Of a stretch of 52,695 nucleotides of DNA, positions 26,898 to 36,112 are shown one piece after another. The position numbers and the translations under genes are program-made. The stretch lies in the NCBI GenBank assembly GCA_029060405.1, contig JAIDUB010000048.1, positions 1 to 52,695 of the forward strand, written 5' to 3'. This DNA is from Duncaniella sp. (GTDB taxonomy: Bacteria > Bacteroidota > Bacteroidia > Bacteroidales > Muribaculaceae). The notes beneath the pieces are model-generated. The model did no database searches. It saw only the letters and a program-made list of their open reading frames with translations, and was not told the DNA's origin. Positions within the stretch are counted from its first letter, which is position 1. The number at the start of each line of letters is the position of its first letter.

Positions 26898-27809
26898 TCA
26901 CGACTGACCTGCACGCGGATGATACGTGAGAATGGCTTCACGGAGCGAGGCCCGGTCGATGTGGAGATATATCTGCGTGGTAGTGATGGATTCGTGGCCG
27001 AGCATCATCTGGATAGCACGGAGGTTGGCTCCGCCCTCAAGCAAATGGGTTGCAAAGGAGTGGCGGAGCGTGTGGGGGGAGATAGTCTTGGTGATACCGG
27101 CGGCATCGGCCAGCCGGCGCACGACGGTGAATATCATCTGCCGCGTAAGCTGATGTCCGCGACGGTTGAGAAACAGTATATTGGCATCCGCAACCGAGGG
27201 CTCAAACTCATCCCTCACTTCGAGCCATTCCCTTATGGCATCGGCTGCTACCGGCGACAGCGGCGCCATGCGTTCTTTATCGCCCTTTCCCCTCACGATC
27301 ATATAGCCGTCGTCGAGATAGAGGCGCGAAATCTCGATATTCACCAGTTCGCTCACACGCAGCCCCGACCCGTATAGAGTCTCCATAATCGCGCGGTTAC
27401 GCACTCCGAGCGTATCAGAGGTATCTATGGCCGCAATCATATCGTCGATTTCCTCTACCGACAGAACCTCGGGCAGATGCAGACCCGTGCGTGGAGACTC
27501 GAGAAGCGCCGACGGATCGGCTTCGATAAAATCCTCCAGACTGAGGAATTTGAAAAAAGCCCTGAGACCCGCAATCATGCGCGCCTGCGAACGCTCGGCT
27601 ATACCCATCTCGCGGAGAGCGCCTATGAATTCCCGCAGGGTGTCAAGCGTAACATCGGTGAGCGTGATACTCTCATCTTCAAGATAGTCGAGCAATTTCT
27701 CCACATCCATCAGATAGCTTATGACAGAGTTATCGGCCAGTCCACGCTCAAGCCTGACATAGCCTTCAAACAGTTGTAAGAGCCTCTCTCGCGAAGGAAG
27801 GTTGCGCAT
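26898..27809 (-). CDS. xerD: Site-specific tyrosine recombinase, XerD-type
   Basis: A 303-residue recombinase that resolves chromosome dimers at dif. The N-terminal SAM-like DNA-binding domain precedes the catalytic core with Arg151 (GSGLRVSEL), Lys176, His246 and Arg249 (SPHTLRHSF), His272 (LGHESI) and nucleophile Tyr281 (TTTQIYLHID). All catalytic residues are present. XerC is the alternative; the HxLRHSFATHLLEGGANLRAIQMMLGH wording favours XerD in general, split here as I recall it. It is the last gene of a four-gene operon and its ATG overlaps the upstream stop. Nothing suggests it is a mobile-element integrase. Confidence 0.9.
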   Translation of the reverse strand: MRNLPSRERLLQLFEGYVRLERGLADNSVISYLMDVEKLLDYLEDESITLTDVTLDTLREFIGALREMGIAERSQARMIAGLRAFFKFLSLEDFIEADPSALLESPRTGLHLPEVLSVEEIDDMIAAIDTSDTLGVRNRAIMETLYGSGLRVSELVNIEISRLYLDDGYMIVRGKGDKERMAPLSPVAADAIREWLEVRDEFEPSVADANILFLNRRGHQLTRQMIFTVVRRLADAAGITKTISPHTLRHSFATHLLEGGANLRAIQMMLGHESITTTQIYLHIDRASLREAILTYHPRAGQS

Positions 27810-28339
27810 CAGTAAGATATTTCAAAATAATGGCGTGGCAGTTTTTCATTACATATCACTATGCCTGTCACGGAGTTGGTAAACGTCTGTCCTCTTTTCA
27901 TGGCGGCATTGAGCCGCTTCCACATGGGATTTTTCACCGTGGTAAAAAATACCGTTTTCCCGCCCTCAATAACCGAGTCGACATCCTCGGGCGCTTCATC
28001 ACCCAATATAAGAAACGATGCCTCACCGGAATCGGCAGTAATTTTACAACTGCCGCTCCACTTTTCAATCACGCGCTTCACACCGGCGGCATCACCGGGG
28101 GCGACATATACCACCGAGGGCGACATCTGATTGAGCGTACGGAAAAGGGCGCGAGTGTCACGCCAACGTATTTTTCCCGCATCTCTCACCTCAGCCTCAA
28201 GATCGTCCCAGCAATAAAAGGGATAGCGGCATCCGAGCACCTGAGTTATGAATCCGTAGGCAAACGGACTGTGTACGCCAAACCCGCGTGTGCGCCGGTA
28301 GCGTATCACCGCATCGCGTATCAGTCTCAGCGGATTCAT
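27809..28339 (-). CDS. Uncharacterised Bacteroidota protein with GFGVHSPF motif, methyltransferase-like
   Basis: A 176-residue protein beginning MNPLRLIRDAVIRY followed by RTRGFGVHSPFAYGFI, a wording I associate with Bacteroidota proteins annotated as class I SAM-dependent or O-methyltransferase-like. Here the glycine-rich SAM motif is not recognisable (VVYVAPGDA stands at its place), so it may be a degenerate or non-catalytic member. The ATG at 28339 overlaps the YfhO-like stop by an ATGA; longer in-frame starts would lie inside that gene. Its stop overlaps the xerD start. Function unknown. Confidence 0.7.
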   Translation of the reverse strand: MNPLRLIRDAVIRYRRTRGFGVHSPFAYGFITQVLGCRYPFYCWDDLEAEVRDAGKIRWRDTRALFRTLNQMSPSVVYVAPGDAAGVKRVIEKWSGSCKITADSGEASFLILGDEAPEDVDSVIEGGKTVFFTTVKNPMWKRLNAAMKRGQTFTNSVTGIVICNEKLPRHYFEISY

Positions 28340-30903
28340 TCCTCGGGTTTCGCCTCGGGACGGCGCAGCCACAGTATAAACGCGGCCGCGAGGCTCAGAT
28401 AGATAAGAATTATCGCCACCGTAGCTACGGTATCGGTAGTGTGAAGCGACTCGGGGTCAAATGTCATCACGATGGTCGACTTACCCGCCGGGAGCTTTAT
28501 GGCGCGGAGCACATAATTGACTCTCGCGATATTGACAGGCTCTCCGTTGACGGTAGCTTTCCAGCCCCACGGGAAATAAACTTCCGAGAACACGGCTACC
28601 GCAGGGGCAGTCGTCTCGGCGTGATAGGTCAAACGGTTGGGCGCGTAGGAGGTTTCAAAAATCGTATCTCCGGGAGCAGCGGGTGACGCTCCGGCAAGGA
28701 TATCGTGGAAATTCTTGTCGGCCACGGCCTCCCTGCGCAGATCAAGCACCGAAAGTGCAGCCATCTCGTCGTCGGGTGTTCCCGTATATCTCACATTATC
28801 CACCAGCCACGCATTTCCCTGTGCCTCGGGATTCATCAGCGGCTCACCGTCGTGCCCCACTATGTAGCGGGCATTGAGCATGTTGAGCACATTCCAGTCG
28901 GCATCGGTCTCCGTTCCGTTCTGGAAATGTGACAGGTGACGGTCAATGATATCCTGATATCGTGTAAGTTTCGCAGCATGATAGCCGCCTATGGCCTTAT
29001 GGTAATATGATGGCGCGGCCGAGTTGAACCGCGGTATATCCATCACACGGTAATTTGCTGCCGTATCGGCGAGTATCATATCGTCGGCGGCAGTTTTGGC
29101 TATGACAGGTTTCCCTACTGCCGCATACGAAGGAATAAACGAATCATGCGACAGATAACGCTTGTTGACCATATACAGGTCGCCGAGCACTATCACCCCT
29201 ACTCCGCATGCCGCCAGCACCCACGAAATCTTTCCGCGGAGGTAAAGATAAAGCAGAGCACCGCCCATGAGCAATATGAACAGGCTGCGCATGGCGTCGG
29301 CCGTCACGAGCTCGCCGCGGAGCCGGGTCACGGCCTCGTATATCGCCGGCGCCTCCAGACTGAACTCACGCATCACGCTCGCACGCGGATAGCCCTGCGA
29401 CATGAGCGCCTCAGTAAGATAGCCGTCGATCAGCCGGTCGTTGTCGGATATGAGACTGCCGAACATCGACGGGAATATGAGGGCAAGCAGGCATATGGCT
29501 ACCGGAATAACGAGACACCACATGGCGGGACGGATATATTTACTCCGCTCCTCGGCCGAGGCAGTGAATATCTTCTGCAATCCCATTGCAGCGAGAAGCG
29601 GCATGGTGAATTCGGCTATGACGAGGATACTCTCGACCGTGCGGAATTTTCCGTACATGGGCACGGCTGCAAGCATGATATCGGTAAACATCATGGCATG
29701 GCGTCCCCAAGCAAGCACTATGGAGAATATGGTCAGCACCACGAGAGCCCACTTCAACGGACCGCGCACTATCACAGCTCCCAGCAGGAAGAATGCGAAT
29801 ATCAGCGCTCCCACATATACCGGACCATTCGTACCTTCAGGATCTCCGAAATACTGACTCATGTACTGAAGATATTGCTTTTCGGCCTCGCCCAGATCTT
29901 TCGCTTCATCAAGATCGGTGAGCGAGGTAGCGATGAGCCGTCCTTTTTCAGGACGAGCCGACGCTCCACCCTTGATATTGGGTATAAGCAGCGAGAATGT
30001 CTCGGAAGGCTGATAGCTGTATTGGGTTATATAGTCTTTGTCAAGACCACCCGACTGTTCGTCGGCCGTACCTGCCTGACTTAGCAGCGAGTGACTGCCA
30101 CGCATTGTCTCCTTGGAATATTCGTAGGTATTGTAGAGGCTCGGCAGATTGGCTGCCACCGCAACGGCAGCAGCAGCGGCGAGTGATGCAGTGGCTATAC
30201 ACCAGCGGCGCACGTCTTTTTCTCTCGCAGCCTTGACCAGAAACGCTATGACGAGGCCTATGATAACAAAAAGGAAGTAATATGTCATCTGCACATGATT
30301 CTGCGCAATCTGCATCATGGCGAAGAATGCCGCAAGCGCGCTTCCTGCAAGATACCTGCCGCGGTAACATAATATTATACCGGCAATGGTGGGGGGCACG
30401 TAGGTGAGCGTGAGAAATTTCCATATATGGCCGGCACCTATTATTATAATAAAGTAACTCGACAATCCGTAGGCTATCGCACCGGTGAGAGCAACCGGCC
30501 AGCGCATCTTCATCACCCACATTAATATAAGGAAGCCTACCATCATCATGGCAAGCAGGTTGGCGGGCGAAGGGAGGCCGAGACCCATCACGGCGTTGAC
30601 CCAGCCAAACAGCCGCATCGACGGATAGGACGGCGAGATCTGGAACGTAGGCATTCCGGAGAAGAGCGAATTGGTCCAGCGGGTCACGTCGCCGGTAGCC
30701 TCATGATAAGCCGCCGCTTCCTGACCGTTGGCAATACCCTGCTGCATATCGTGCTGGCTCAGGGTGTTTCCCTCAAATGCATCGGGATAGAAAAATGCAC
30801 CCGCTACCACAAGAAGTACAGCGAGGCAACCTATGAACCTGAGCACGTTCCTCGACAGAAGGTGCTGTAATGCGGTTTTCAATACTGACTGTTTCATAAT
30901 CAT
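28336..30903 (-). CDS. YfhO-family polytopic membrane protein
   Basis: A protein of 855 residues with a dozen or more predicted membrane helices and a large soluble C-terminal part, ending with one more helix and a charged tail. Features of the YfhO family are the N-terminal loop with SQHDMQQGIANGQEAAAYH and WTNSLFSGMPTFQISP (the acidic-loop pattern of GT-C glycosyltransferases) and the C-terminal VFSEVYFPWGWKATVNG. By analogy with Gram-positive YfhO it may glycosylate envelope polymers with a polyprenyl-linked sugar. The ATG at 30903 overlaps the upstream lipoprotein stop; a second ATG lies at 30897. Confidence 0.85.
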   Translation of the reverse strand: MIMKQSVLKTALQHLLSRNVLRFIGCLAVLLVVAGAFFYPDAFEGNTLSQHDMQQGIANGQEAAAYHEATGDVTRWTNSLFSGMPTFQISPSYPSMRLFGWVNAVMGLGLPSPANLLAMMMVGFLILMWVMKMRWPVALTGAIAYGLSSYFIIIIGAGHIWKFLTLTYVPPTIAGIILCYRGRYLAGSALAAFFAMMQIAQNHVQMTYYFLFVIIGLVIAFLVKAAREKDVRRWCIATASLAAAAAVAVAANLPSLYNTYEYSKETMRGSHSLLSQAGTADEQSGGLDKDYITQYSYQPSETFSLLIPNIKGGASARPEKGRLIATSLTDLDEAKDLGEAEKQYLQYMSQYFGDPEGTNGPVYVGALIFAFFLLGAVIVRGPLKWALVVLTIFSIVLAWGRHAMMFTDIMLAAVPMYGKFRTVESILVIAEFTMPLLAAMGLQKIFTASAEERSKYIRPAMWCLVIPVAICLLALIFPSMFGSLISDNDRLIDGYLTEALMSQGYPRASVMREFSLEAPAIYEAVTRLRGELVTADAMRSLFILLMGGALLYLYLRGKISWVLAACGVGVIVLGDLYMVNKRYLSHDSFIPSYAAVGKPVIAKTAADDMILADTAANYRVMDIPRFNSAAPSYYHKAIGGYHAAKLTRYQDIIDRHLSHFQNGTETDADWNVLNMLNARYIVGHDGEPLMNPEAQGNAWLVDNVRYTGTPDDEMAALSVLDLRREAVADKNFHDILAGASPAAPGDTIFETSYAPNRLTYHAETTAPAVAVFSEVYFPWGWKATVNGEPVNIARVNYVLRAIKLPAGKSTIVMTFDPESLHTTDTVATVAIILIYLSLAAAFILWLRRPEAKPEE

Positions 30904-31445
30904 TTGGCAGGACGGATATTTACAGGTAAAGAAGCTTCATCGTCGGCAACCCGTGCTGCAGAGTCGGGTTTTGCCGGAGCGGCGGGTTCGGAACTCATAT
31001 ATGCATAATCGGCCAGCCGCGAGCGGTAAGCGCCGGCAAGCGAATCGAAATTATGCCGGCGGTCGGAGTTCAGAGCCTTGCGCATGTCCTTGGGATTGAT
31101 ACTTAGAGCGATGTCATACACATCCACATACTTGCGCATGGTCTCCATGGCCTTTCGCGTACGGTGCCCGGCGAGATCATCATCAATCACTCCTACGAAT
31201 GTAGCCAGCACGTTGACGCTCTGAGCCGGAGTAAGGTCATCAACCATCAGCGCCATCGAGTCGGCCATCTGTGAAGCATGAGCCATATTGCCCGAACTCA
31301 TGGCATCGGCAAGGTGATTGTCGTGAGTGGAAATGGTAGTGGCAACTTCCTGAGGCACAGCCTCGGCCTTGTGTTTTCCGCCGCAGGCCACCAACGCAAG
31401 AGTCACGGCAGCTATAGCTGCGGCATATATTGGATTTCTGTTCAT
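30900..31445 (-). CDS. Putative lipoprotein of unknown function
   Basis: A 181-residue protein with a lipoprotein signal: MNRNPIYAAAIAAVTLALVACGG, cleavage expected before Cys21. The mature part is helical with a central ALMVDDLTPAQSVNVLATFV and an acidic, Pro/Ala-rich C-terminus. I do not recognise the family. It leads the operon with the YfhO-like protein, with which it overlaps by four bases, so a role in the same envelope process is inferred. The upstream region carries a TAACTTTG promoter and a palindrome. Confidence 0.75.
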   Translation of the reverse strand: MNRNPIYAAAIAAVTLALVACGGKHKAEAVPQEVATTISTHDNHLADAMSSGNMAHASQMADSMALMVDDLTPAQSVNVLATFVGVIDDDLAGHRTRKAMETMRKYVDVYDIALSINPKDMRKALNSDRRHNFDSLAGAYRSRLADYAYMSSEPAAPAKPDSAARVADDEASLPVNIRPAK

Positions 31446-31469
31446 GTCAGTAAGTAAAAATTACTATTC

Positions 31470-31502
31470 GGTTCACACACGCGCGTGAACCGTGCAAAGT
31501 TA
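31470..31502 (-). promoter_or_regulatory. Promoter with adjoining palindrome, lipoprotein-yfhO operon
   Basis: TAACTTTG (31502-31495, minus strand) is the -7. Directly after it, at 31491-31470, lies a 22-base inverted repeat with 7-bp arms (GGTTCAC...GTGAACC), occupying the expected transcription start and first leader bases. It could be an operator or a 5' hairpin. Confidence 0.6.
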
Positions 31503-31639
31503 CTAAACTTTGGCTTAGTAAAAAGGTTGCTAAATGTTAAAATTATACTGATTAATATTCCTTTTAAGGGCAAAAAAGAAGAAAATTACGCCAAAATCGC
31601 GGAAAAATAGCATTTTTTACTAACTTTAAGTCGATAAAA

Positions 31640-31671
31640 ATTGCGAAATTGATTAAAAATTACTTACTTTG
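31640..31671 (+). promoter_or_regulatory. Promoter of acpP-fabF
   Basis: ATTG (31640-31643), a 20-base spacer and TTACTTTG (31664-31671), one base off the -7 consensus. The region upstream is very AT-rich, as often before highly expressed genes. The leader to the ATG at 31716 is about 40 bases. Confidence 0.6.
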
Positions 31672-31715
31672 CACCGCAAAATAGAATTTTATTAATCTTA
31701 CAAATCAAAACAACC

Positions 31716-31952
31716 ATGTCAGAAATCGAATCTCGCGTTAAGGCTATTATCGCTGACAAACTCAGCCGTGATGAGAACGAAGTAACCAACGAAGCAGAAT
31801 TCACCAAGGATCTTGGCGCAGACAGCCTCGACACTGTAGAACTTATTATGGAATTTGAGAAGGAATTCGGCGTTAAGATTCCCGATGATCAGGCTGAAAA
31901 CATCAAGACTGTTCAGAACGCTATCGACTACATCGTTGAAGCAACGAAGTAA
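31716..31952 (+). CDS. acpP: Acyl carrier protein
   Basis: A 78-residue acidic four-helix carrier for fatty acid synthesis. The 4'-phosphopantetheine attachment serine is Ser37 in [16 protein letters not shown]. It lies directly upstream of fabF, the classical arrangement, with a terminator-like hairpin between them that may set a higher dose of AcpP than FabF. Confidence 0.98.
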   Translation: MSEIESRVKAIIADKLSRDENEVTNEAEFTKDLGADSLDTVELIMEFEKEFGVKIPDDQAENIKTVQNAIDYIVEATK

Positions 31953-31977
31953 TCACCACCTCGTAAAGAAATTTCCC

Positions 31978-32016
31978 GGCTCCTCCCCACTATAGAGCGG
32001 GTGGAGCCTCTTTTTT
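31978..32016 (+). terminator. Terminator between acpP and fabF
   Basis: GGCTCC-T-CCC (31978-31987) pairs with GGG-T-GGAGCC (31999-32008), one internal mismatch, followed by TCTTTTTTA. No separate fabF promoter is evident in the 117 bases that follow, so partial read-through is likely. Confidence 0.65.
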
Positions 32017-32132
32017 ATAGTCGGGTCTTTAGTATTTTCACCGACATCTCTCCGAATCTCCCGGCGATAACCGCTTATAAAGAATCTCCCGTCACTTCGC
32101 CGGAACATTACAATAAAACCACACATTTAATT

Positions 32133-33398
32133 ATGGAATTAAAGCGAGTAGTAGTCACCGGTCTCGGTGCAATCACCCCCCTTGGCAATGATGTCGACAC
32201 CACATGGGCTGCCGCTGTAGAAGGTAAGAGCGGAGCCGGTCCCATCACCCATTTCGACGCTTCGAAATTCAAGACTCAATTTGCCTGCGAAGTAAAAGGA
32301 TATAACCCCAACGATCACTTCGACCGCAAGAAAGCCCGTCAGCTCGACCTCTATGCACAGTATGCTCTCGTAGCAGCCCGTCAGGCCGTGGCCGACTCAG
32401 GTATAGAAAACGCTGAAAATCTCGACCGCAACCGCGTGGGTGTGATCGTGGCAGCAGGTATCGGCGGTCTCCACACTTTTGAGGAGGAAGCCGGTTATTA
32501 TGCAAAAAATGAGGAGCGCGGCCCCATGTACAATCCCTTCTTCATCCCCAAGATGATCGCCGACATCGCATCGGGTCATGTGTCGATGGAGTATCACTTC
32601 CACGGCCCCAACTATGGCGTGGTATCGGCTTGCGCTTCATCCAACAATGCAATTATCGACGCCTTCAACCTCATCCGTCTCGGCAAGGCCGACGCTATCG
32701 TCACCGGTGGTGCCGAAGCAGCCATCTTCCCTGCCGGCGTGGGCGGCTTCAACTCCATGCACGCCCTCTCGACCCGCAATGACTCGCCCGAGACCGCATC
32801 GCGTCCCTTCAGCGCCTCGCGCGACGGATTCGTGATAGGCGAAGGTTCGGTAGTACTCGTACTCGAGGAACTCGAGCACGCCAAGGCTCGCGGAGCAAAG
32901 ATCTACGCTGAAGTTGCCGGTGGCGGCATGAGCGCCGACGCTCACCACATCACCGCCACTCATCCCGAAGGTCTCGGCGCAATACTTTCGATGAACAACG
33001 CTCTCGAAGATGCAGGCATGAAGCCCGAGGATATCGACTATATCAACGTTCACGGCACTTCAACCCCCGTAGGTGATATCTCGGAAGTGAAGGCTATCGT
33101 TGAAGTATTCGGCGACCACGCCCACAAGCTCAACATTTCCTCCACCAAGTCAATGACCGGCCACCTTCTCGGTGCCACCGGCGCTATGGAGGCCATGTTC
33201 TCGATCCTCGCGATACGCGACGGCGTAGTTCCCCCCACCATCAACCACGAGGAAGGTGACAACGACGAGAATATCGACTATACTCTCAACTTCACCTTCA
33301 ACAAGGCTCAGCACCGCGATGTACGCGCCGCTCTGTCCAACTCGTTCGGTTTCGGCGGCCACAACGCTACCGTGATCCTCAAGCGCTACGAGGAATAA
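32133..33398 (+). CDS. fabF: 3-oxoacyl-[acyl-carrier-protein] synthase II
   Basis: FabF condenses acyl-ACP with malonyl-ACP in chain elongation. The Cys-His-His triad is visible: the nucleophile in VVSACASSNNAI, the histidines in NVHGTSTPVGD and KSMTGHLLGATG. The protein starts MELKRVVVTGLGAITPLGND; the ATG at 32133 is the only sensible start although the frame stays open to 32001. Length 421 is normal. Confidence 0.97.
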   Translation: MELKRVVVTGLGAITPLGNDVDTTWAAAVEGKSGAGPITHFDASKFKTQFACEVKGYNPNDHFDRKKARQLDLYAQYALVAARQAVADSGIENAENLDRNRVGVIVAAGIGGLHTFEEEAGYYAKNEERGPMYNPFFIPKMIADIASGHVSMEYHFHGPNYGVVSACASSNNAIIDAFNLIRLGKADAIVTGGAEAAIFPAGVGGFNSMHALSTRNDSPETASRPFSASRDGFVIGEGSVVLVLEELEHAKARGAKIYAEVAGGGMSADAHHITATHPEGLGAILSMNNALEDAGMKPEDIDYINVHGTSTPVGDISEVKAIVEVFGDHAHKLNISSTKSMTGHLLGATGAMEAMFSILAIRDGVVPPTINHEEGDNDENIDYTLNFTFNKAQHRDVRAALSNSFGFGGHNATVILKRYEE

Positions 33399-33426
33399 TC
33401 CTGCCTCAACGTTTATTTCATATATC

Positions 33427-33470
33427 CTCCCCGAGACTCCGCTACAGGCGTCGCGGGGAGTTTGCTTTTC
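33427..33470 (+). terminator. Terminator of acpP-fabF
   Basis: CTCCCCG (33427-33433) pairs with CGGGGAG (33454-33460), followed by TTTGCTTTT. The T-rich tail contains the TTTG that serves as -33 of the next promoter. Confidence 0.6.
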
Positions 33471-33492
33471 TAAGATATAATTCCTAACTTTG
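33461..33492 (+). promoter_or_regulatory. Promoter of udk-lptB
   Basis: TTTG (33461-33464), 20-base spacer, TAACTTTG (33485-33492): a full match to the Bacteroidota consensus. It sets the udk start at 33531 rather than an upstream in-frame codon at 33492. Confidence 0.8.
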
Positions 33493-33530
33493 TGTCGTGT
33501 AAAAAATTCCCCTTCAAAAAAGAATCCGAA

Positions 33531-34157
33531 ATGTTAATCATAGGCATAGCAGGCGGCACGGGGTCAGGAAAGACTACCGTCGTCAACAAGATCATCAACG
33601 CCCTCCCCTCAGGCGAGGTGGCGGTATTGCCACAGGACTCCTACTACAAGGACTCGAGCCACATACCCGTCGAGGAGCGCAGCAAGATCAACTTCGACGA
33701 GCCCGCCGCTATCGAGTGGAGTCTTTTGGTCGAACATATCAAGCAACTCAGAGCCGGAAAATCGATTGAGATGCCCACCTACAGCTATCTCACTTGCACC
33801 CGTCAGCCTGAAACCATACATGTGCAGCCCCGCGAGGTGGTGATTGTGGAAGGTATTCTGGTGCTCACCGATCCGGTGCTTCGCAAGATGATGGACGTGA
33901 AGGTATTCGTCGACGCCGATGCCGACGACCGCCTTATACGCGTAATCTCGCGCGACTGCGTGGAACGCGGTCGCACCCCCATCATGGTAATAAACCGCTA
34001 TCAGGAGGTGCTAAAGCCCATGCATGAGCTCTATATCGAGCCGTCAAAACGATATGCCGATCTCATAGTGCCGCAGGGCGGCAACAATATCGTGGCCATC
34101 AACCTGCTCACCGACTATATTGAAGCGCGACTTCGCAAATCTCACCTCAATCAGTGA
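33531..34157 (+). CDS. udk: Uridine kinase
   Basis: Udk phosphorylates uridine and cytidine for pyrimidine salvage. The 208-residue protein has the P-loop [12 protein letters not shown] at the N-terminus, the substrate motif [17 protein letters not shown], and PTYSY. Length fits. The stop overlaps the lptB start by one base, so the two genes are translated together although their functions are unrelated. Confidence 0.95.
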   Translation: MLIIGIAGGTGSGKTTVVNKIINALPSGEVAVLPQDSYYKDSSHIPVEERSKINFDEPAAIEWSLLVEHIKQLRAGKSIEMPTYSYLTCTRQPETIHVQPREVVIVEGILVLTDPVLRKMMDVKVFVDADADDRLIRVISRDCVERGRTPIMVINRYQEVLKPMHELYIEPSKRYADLIVPQGGNNIVAINLLTDYIEARLRKSHLNQ

Positions 34158-34939
34158 TGAATACACCGGAAAACAATATTCCCGAATTTTCGGCCGACTC
34201 GATGGTGCTCCGCACTGACAATCTTGTCAAGAAATACAAGCAGCGCACCGTAGTCAACCATGTATCGATCAATGTGAAGCAGGGTGAGATCGTGGGACTG
34301 CTCGGTCCAAACGGAGCCGGCAAGACCACCACGTTCTACATGACCGTGGGACTTATCACCCCCAACGAAGGCCGCATATTCCTCAACGATCTCGACATCA
34401 CGAAATATCCCGTTTACCGCCGTGCCAAGCACGGCATAGGCTATCTGGCTCAGGAAGCAAGCGTGTTCCGCAAGCTTACGGTCGAGGACAATATCCGCGC
34501 CGTACTGGAGATGAACGACACTTCAAAGGAGGAGCAGCGCGAGCAGCTCGAAAGCCTCATAGCCGAATTCCGCCTCGAAAAAGTACGCCACAATCTCGGC
34601 GATCAGCTCTCGGGTGGCGAGCGCCGACGCACCGAAATAGCGCGCTGTCTGGCAATCAATCCCAAATTCATAATGCTTGACGAGCCTTTTGCCGGTGTGG
34701 ACCCTATCGCCGTGGAAGATATCCAGTCAATCGTCTACAAACTGAAGGAGAAAAACATCGGCATCCTTATCACTGACCACAACGCGCCCGAGACTCTGTC
34801 GATCACTGACCGCGCATATCTGCTCTTCGAAGGTAAGATTCTATTTCAAGGCACATCCGAGGAACTTGCCGAGAACCCCGTGGTGCGCGAGAAATACCTC
34901 GGTCGCAGCTTCATATTCCACCGCAAGAAATTTGAATGA
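34157..34939 (+). CDS. lptB: LPS export ABC transporter ATP-binding protein
   Basis: LptB is the ATPase that powers LPS transport by LptBFGC from the inner membrane to the cell surface. Walker [10 protein letters not shown]-loop AQEAS, signature [13 protein letters not shown], Walker [14 protein letters not shown] and the H-loop ITDHN are all present. The wording after the Walker B ([13 protein letters not shown]) is typical of LptB rather than of branched amino acid transporters. Length 260. The other Lpt genes are not in the window. It overlaps the following DUF4421 gene by four bases. Confidence 0.95.
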   Translation: MNTPENNIPEFSADSMVLRTDNLVKKYKQRTVVNHVSINVKQGEIVGLLGPNGAGKTTTFYMTVGLITPNEGRIFLNDLDITKYPVYRRAKHGIGYLAQEASVFRKLTVEDNIRAVLEMNDTSKEEQREQLESLIAEFRLEKVRHNLGDQLSGGERRRTEIARCLAINPKFIMLDEPFAGVDPIAVEDIQSIVYKLKEKNIGILITDHNAPETLSITDRAYLLFEGKILFQGTSEELAENPVVREKYLGRSFIFHRKKFE

Positions 34940-36111
34940 AGCGCATCCTCGCCTCCATTCTACTGCTGCTGCCGCTATGGATCTCAGCATCTAATCTCGA
35001 CATTGACTCGCTCCGTGCCGATGTCGACTCGCTGAAAACCATGATTTCACTGAAGGCCGACACGCTGAAAATGAAAATAGCGGATCGCGCCGACACCCGC
35101 TCCTCCACCCGCTGGATAGGTCAGCTCATCAAGCGCAATTTTGATCTCAATGCCCCCGGCATAGACTATCCGCGTTTTCCTCGCGCTGTGGTAAAAATCT
35201 ACAACTGGGCCAACGAGACATTCAATTCCTACGACTCTCTATACGTAGTCAACGCCCCGGGCAACTGGAAAGCTACCGTCAACAGCAACAACCAGATCAC
35301 ATCATCGTCACTGTCATTTCCCCACAGCGACTATGAGATCAATATGAGCTCGCGCCCGTATTCCGACCTCAGTGCCTCGTTGAGCTTCCTCTGCCTGAGT
35401 GTGAGCGCGTCGGTAAACATCAACAAACTCATCGGCCGCCCCGTAACGCGCCACTCGTTCAATTTCGATTTTACCACTTCACGGATTTCAGGCAACATTT
35501 CATCTACCTCATCGAGCGGCGGCATGCGTATAATGCGCATCGGCGAGCATCAGTTCGGAATCAAAGACGCCATCCCGCTCGAAGATATGTCGATAAAGTC
35601 GCTCACGGGCGAGATATTCTATATCTTCAACCATCGCCGGTACTCACGAGCGGCGGCCTATAGTTTCTCCAAATTCCAGCGTCGCAGCGCCGGCACGTGG
35701 GTGGCGGGACTCTCATTTGCCCGCCAATCGATAAATATGGACTTTTCAGCTCTCGAAGAAAAATATCTTGAGACGCTGCCCGACGGACGCACCGAATATA
35801 GCTTCCATTACAACGACTATACACTGCTCGGAGGCTACAGTTACAATCACGTGATACGCCCCTGCAAATGGATGTTCAACGTTGGCGCGCGACTGTCGGT
35901 AGGCTACAAGCATGTATATGAAGGGGAAATCGACGGCCGGCACAACATAATAGCCAACGATATAACTGCCGTCGCCGCCCTGCTCTACAATCACCGCAAC
36001 TTCTTCGCATCGATATCGAGCCGCTTCAACGGCTATCTCTATTACACGGCGAGCTACACCAATTTCACCACCTACATTCGCTTCACCGCCACCGCCGGCG
36101 TGAGATTTTAG
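34936..36111 (+). CDS. DUF4421-type outer-membrane beta-barrel protein
   Basis: A 391-residue protein with a signal peptide ([19 protein letters not shown]), a helical N-terminal stretch and then a domain rich in alternating strands ending in FTATAGVRF, with the terminal Phe common to outer-membrane barrels. The [20 protein letters not shown] and [13 protein letters not shown] stretches are what I associate with DUF4421. Function unknown. Coupling to lptB (ATGA overlap) suggests a role at the outer membrane. Its stop lies one base from the convergent menA stop. Confidence 0.78.
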   Translation: MKRILASILLLLPLWISASNLDIDSLRADVDSLKTMISLKADTLKMKIADRADTRSSTRWIGQLIKRNFDLNAPGIDYPRFPRAVVKIYNWANETFNSYDSLYVVNAPGNWKATVNSNNQITSSSLSFPHSDYEINMSSRPYSDLSASLSFLCLSVSASVNINKLIGRPVTRHSFNFDFTTSRISGNISSTSSSGGMRIMRIGEHQFGIKDAIPLEDMSIKSLTGEIFYIFNHRRYSRAAAYSFSKFQRRSAGTWVAGLSFARQSINMDFSALEEKYLETLPDGRTEYSFHYNDYTLLGGYSYNHVIRPCKWMFNVGARLSVGYKHVYEGEIDGRHNIIANDITAVAALLYNHRNFFASISSRFNGYLYYTASYTNFTTYIRFTATAGVRF

Positions 36112-36112
36112 C

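Noticed and set aside
26898-27809. Tyrosine recombinase as integrase of a mobile element
   Set aside because: Length, motif wording and position inside a coupled housekeeping operon fit XerD; no att-like repeats or mobile genes are near.
33531-34939. udk-lptB overlap as evidence of a functional pair
   Set aside because: A one-base stop/start overlap is common in this genome between unrelated genes, so no functional link is claimed.
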